Assembly: GCA_003230795.1 (NCBI GenBank)
Contig: QIGM01000397.1
Span: 1-5,384 of the forward strand
DNA length: 5,384 nucleotides
Direction of reading: 5' to 3'
Origin: a bacterium
GTDB lineage: Bacteria; Bdellovibrionota_C; UBA2361; SZUA-149
The stretch's first letter is position 1, and each line of letters opens with the position of its first letter. Made by a program: the position numbers and the translations under genes. Under the pieces are notes generated by a model. That model did no database searches. It had not been told where the DNA came from and worked only from the letters and a program-made list of their open reading frames with translations. Below, in pieces: positions 5,163 to 5,384 of the stretch.

Positions 5163-5188
5163 ATACCCCTGGCCCTCAAGAGGTGTAT
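5163..5188. promoter_or_regulatory. Possible operator dyad between divergent genes
   Basis: ATACCCCT (5163-5170) and AGGTGTAT (5181-5188) are inverted with 7 of 8 positions complementary and a 10-bp centre. The dyad lies between the starts of the leftward membrane-protein operon (5115) and the rightward gene (5251), where a shared operator would be expected. Ribbon-helix-helix proteins commonly bind such dyads, and one is encoded in this operon, so autoregulation is possible. No convincing -35/-10 pair was found for either direction. Dyads of this quality also occur by chance. Confidence 0.3.
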
Positions 5189-5250
5189 CACAGGACCAGC
5201 AATTAGACATTGCTTGAGTGAGAATACTTACTGCGGTGGAGACTGATACT

Positions 5251-5384
5251 TTGAAGCATTATCTTTTTCATCAGCAAGAAACCCTGCTTTGCTCAGCCGC
5301 TCAGTTTTCCTTGTCTACCCCCCCGGAGGAACTTCTGCAGAGAGAGCAGAACGTAGCGACCGCTGGCTTCTTCTCGACTTTTCT
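5251..5384 (+). CDS. Start of a partial, unidentified protein (runs off the window)
   Basis: A reading frame is open from 5218 to the window end with no stop. TTG at 5251 is the best start because GGTGGAG lies 8 nt upstream; GTG at 5236 and GTG at 5218 are alternatives. The 44 visible residues begin MKHYLFHQQETLLCSAAQ and continue STPPEELLQREQ. They show no signal peptide, membrane helix or motif that I recognise. The gene would be divergent from the membrane-protein operon, sharing the 5116-5250 spacer. Support is moderate: the open length alone could be chance, and the ribosome binding site adds weight. Confidence 0.5.
   Translation, partial: MKHYLFHQQETLLCSAAQFSLSTPPEELLQREQNVATAGFFSTF

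Overview
The window looks like ordinary, densely packed bacterial chromosome, probably from a Gram-negative. It encodes a protein with a Sec signal peptide, a DUF4124-like domain and TPRs, genes carry Shine-Dalgarno sites of the AGGA/GGAG type, and TTG starts occur. I cannot name the genus. A proteobacterial or deltaproteobacteria-like source is a guess from protein style only. I see no insertion sequence, phage gene or CRISPR array.

Layout: (1) 1-134 holds no convincing gene but carries a short sequence three times, twice direct and once inverted. (2) 135-1076 (-) encodes a secreted or membrane DUF4124/TPR protein. (3) 1121-1414 (-) is the most unusual part. An intact tRNA-Thr(GGT) is followed, in its own direction of transcription, by two tandem tRNA-derived copies. 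Each keeps the D arm, anticodon, T arm, 3' acceptor strand and CCA, but lacks most of the 5' acceptor strand and has a strong hairpin in place of the 3' side of the anticodon stem. The DUF4124/TPR gene starts 45 bp beyond the last copy. (4) 1415-1636 is a divergent intergenic region. (5) 1637-2578 (+) encodes a TerB-like protein with a degenerate J-like domain. (6) 2575-5115 (-) is a probable three-gene operon, transcribed as membrane protein, then BrnA/CopG-type ribbon-helix-helix protein, then RNase HI with a C-terminal extension. The last two overlap by 4 bp. The operon ends against the TerB-like gene with overlapping stop codons. (7) 5116-5250 is a second divergent intergenic region with a possible operator dyad, and a gene cut by the window edge probably starts at 5251 (+).

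The two places with something possibly undescribed are the tRNA-Thr-derived tandem repeats, which resemble in concept the rtT repeats after E. coli tyrT, and the coupling of a DNA-binding antitoxin-like protein to an apparently active RNase HI without a recognisable toxin gene. All domain calls come from reading motifs by eye. No database search was run.
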